Origin: Gammaproteobacteria bacterium
GTDB lineage: Bacteria; Pseudomonadota; Gammaproteobacteria; Pseudomonadales; Azotimanducaceae
Direction of reading: 5' to 3'
Length of the DNA: 6,586 nt
Assembly: GCA_009840715.1 (NCBI GenBank)
Contig: VXNE01000421.1
Coordinates: 1 to 6,586, forward strand
Of this stretch, positions 5,639 to 6,586 are shown piece after piece. The notes under the pieces were generated by a model. The model worked only from the letters and a program-made list of their open reading frames with translations. It had not been told where the DNA came from and ran no database searches. A program made the position numbers and the translations under genes. Positions within the stretch are counted from its first letter, which is position 1. The number at the start of each line of letters is the position of its first letter.

Positions 5639-6586
5639 TTATCGCAGAGCGGCGATGCGGTCGATCAGAACGCGTTCGTCGAACGGCCGCACGCGCGGAC
5701 CGTCCGCACCGGGGCAGGTGTTGCGCCCCGTGCAGGTGTTGGGCCAGTTGTTGAGGCTCAGGACATAGCCCTGGTTGCGGAAGTGCTCGTAGCGCGTCAG
5801 TACGACCAGGACCACGTCTTCCTCACGCCAGACGTAGATCTTCTGCCCGTCTAGGCCGAGCGCGGCCGCCACTTCGATCGGCGGCGTGTCGCCGTCGAAG
5901 AAAGCGGCGTTCAGGACCCACCATTGGAATCCGTACACAGCGCTCGCCGCGGTCAGGCTCTCGTCGATCCAGGACTCGGAAAGCACCCGGGCACCGTCCC
6001 ACTCGCCGCCCCGCGCGTAGAGCAGCCCGAAACGCGCGAAATCGTCCGGCCGCATGTCGATGCAGCAGTAGGTGAGCGGGTTCACGCCCGTGGGATCCAG
6101 CCAGAGGCCGACCGCGGCGGGGTCGATGCCGATCGGTTCGAGGATCTGCCGCGCGAGGTAGGTGTGCGCGTCCGCCCCGGTCGCCCGCCGCAGCAGCAGT
6201 TCCATGAGCTGCGAGTTCGCGTTGGAGTACACGAAAAGGGTTCCGGGCTCGTTCGCCAACGCGACGTCGAGCGCGAACGTCGATTGGTCCTCCTGGGTGA
6301 AGATGCCGACGTCCGCCGGATATCCCGAGCGCATCTCGAGGATGTTGCGGACCGTGATGCCTTCCTTGTCGGTGCCGATCCACTCGGTCAGGAAGTCGCT
6401 CGCCGGCTGTTCTGCCGAGGCGATGTCGCCGGCGTCGACGGCGGCTCCAACGGCCGCGCTGTAGATGCTCTTCGCGACGGACCAGCTCGTACCGTAGCTC
6501 TCCGCGTCGTAGCCGTCGGCGTACCGCTCGCCGATCACGTGGCCGCGGTCGACCAGCACGGCGGACTGCACCGCCTCGTCCGTGAA
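5639..6586 (-). CDS. Serine hydrolase, beta-lactamase/NylB-like fold, N-terminus beyond the window
   Basis: Seen: 315 residues ending in TAA at 5641-5639; the frame is open to the right edge, so the N-terminus (perhaps with a signal peptide) is missing. Numbering from the edge, the catalytic Ser36-x-x-Lys39 lies in SWSVAKS. Tyr120-Ser-Asn122 (LFVYSNANS) is the second motif. ITVRNILEMRSGYP is the usual strand-helix after the core. GLDGQKIYVW (244-253) takes the place of the third motif, KTG or HxG in relatives. Family knowledge: Pfam beta-lactamase-fold enzymes include esterases, peptidases and 6-aminohexanoate-dimer hydrolases; the VDRGHVIGERYADGY opening and SWSVAKS resemble the last group. 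Four cysteines (CC at 174-175, then NTCTGRNTC near 285-291) suggest disulfides and an extracytoplasmic enzyme. It precedes the dioxygenase by 37 bp and is probably in the same operon. Antibiotic hydrolysis is not indicated. Confidence 0.9.
   Translation of the reverse strand, partial: FTDEAVQSAVLVDRGHVIGERYADGYDAESYGTSWSVAKSIYSAAVGAAVDAGDIASAEQPASDFLTEWIGTDKEGITVRNILEMRSGYPADVGIFTQEDQSTFALDVALANEPGTLFVYSNANSQLMELLLRRATGADAHTYLARQILEPIGIDPAAVGLWLDPTGVNPLTYCCIDMRPDDFARFGLLYARGGEWDGARVLSESWIDESLTAASAVYGFQWWVLNAAFFDGDTPPIEVAAALGLDGQKIYVWREEDVVLVVLTRYEHFRNQGYVLSLNNWPNTCTGRNTCPGADGPRVRPFDERVLIDRIAALR

Noticed and set aside
4333..5754. A 473-codon open frame on the plus strand opposite the dioxygenase and the start of the amidohydrolase
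   Set aside because: Its composition is typical of an antisense frame in GC-rich coding DNA, and it overlaps two genes with clear family motifs.
5639..6586. A true beta-lactamase (antibiotic resistance) gene
   Set aside because: The SxxK fold is shared by many esterases and amide hydrolases; the third motif is not KTG, and the overall sequence looks closer to 6-aminohexanoate-dimer hydrolase-like enzymes.

Overview
This is a GC-rich window (about two thirds G+C by eye, third codon positions mostly G or C). All four genes I can support lie on the minus strand, so transcription runs from high to low coordinates. Signal peptide style, Shine-Dalgarno sites and a sigma70-like promoter fit a bacterium with a cell envelope. 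Nothing fixes the lineage. Gene types and repeat style are familiar from uncultured, high-GC environmental (often marine) bacteria, but that is an impression.

Layout in the direction of transcription: (1) 6586-5639, a serine hydrolase of the beta-lactamase/transpeptidase fold whose N-terminus lies beyond the right edge; (2) 5601-4600, a phytanoyl-CoA dioxygenase (PhyH)-type Fe(II)/2-oxoglutarate oxygenase; (3) 4586-3354, an amidohydrolase-2 family (TIM-barrel metal hydrolase) protein; (4) a 203-bp gap at 3353-3151 with a plausible promoter, a long leader and a perfect 9-bp GC hairpin just upstream of a strong ribosome binding site; (5) 3150-13, a secreted protein of about 1045 residues made of eight tandem domains of about 119 residues and a truncated ninth.

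The first three genes are separated by only 37 and 13 bp and are probably one operon. The amidohydrolase ribosome binding site directly follows the dioxygenase stop codon, so those two are probably translationally coupled. An oxygenase that hydroxylates a small molecule followed by a metal hydrolase/decarboxylase-type enzyme and a serine hydrolase suggests a catabolic or tailoring pathway, but the substrate cannot be read from the sequence. The repeat protein appears to be a separate unit with its own promoter. Each domain carries an acidic DxDxDG-like loop that could bind calcium, so an adhesin-like or matrix role is plausible but unproven.

The best leads are the abrupt end of the repeat protein, where the ninth domain breaks into an acidic tail with AT-richer codons at the left edge; the repeat array and its N-to-C gradient of similarity; the leader hairpin; and the coupled oxygenase-amidohydrolase pair. 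I found no tRNA, rRNA, CRISPR array, transposase or other clear mobile element.
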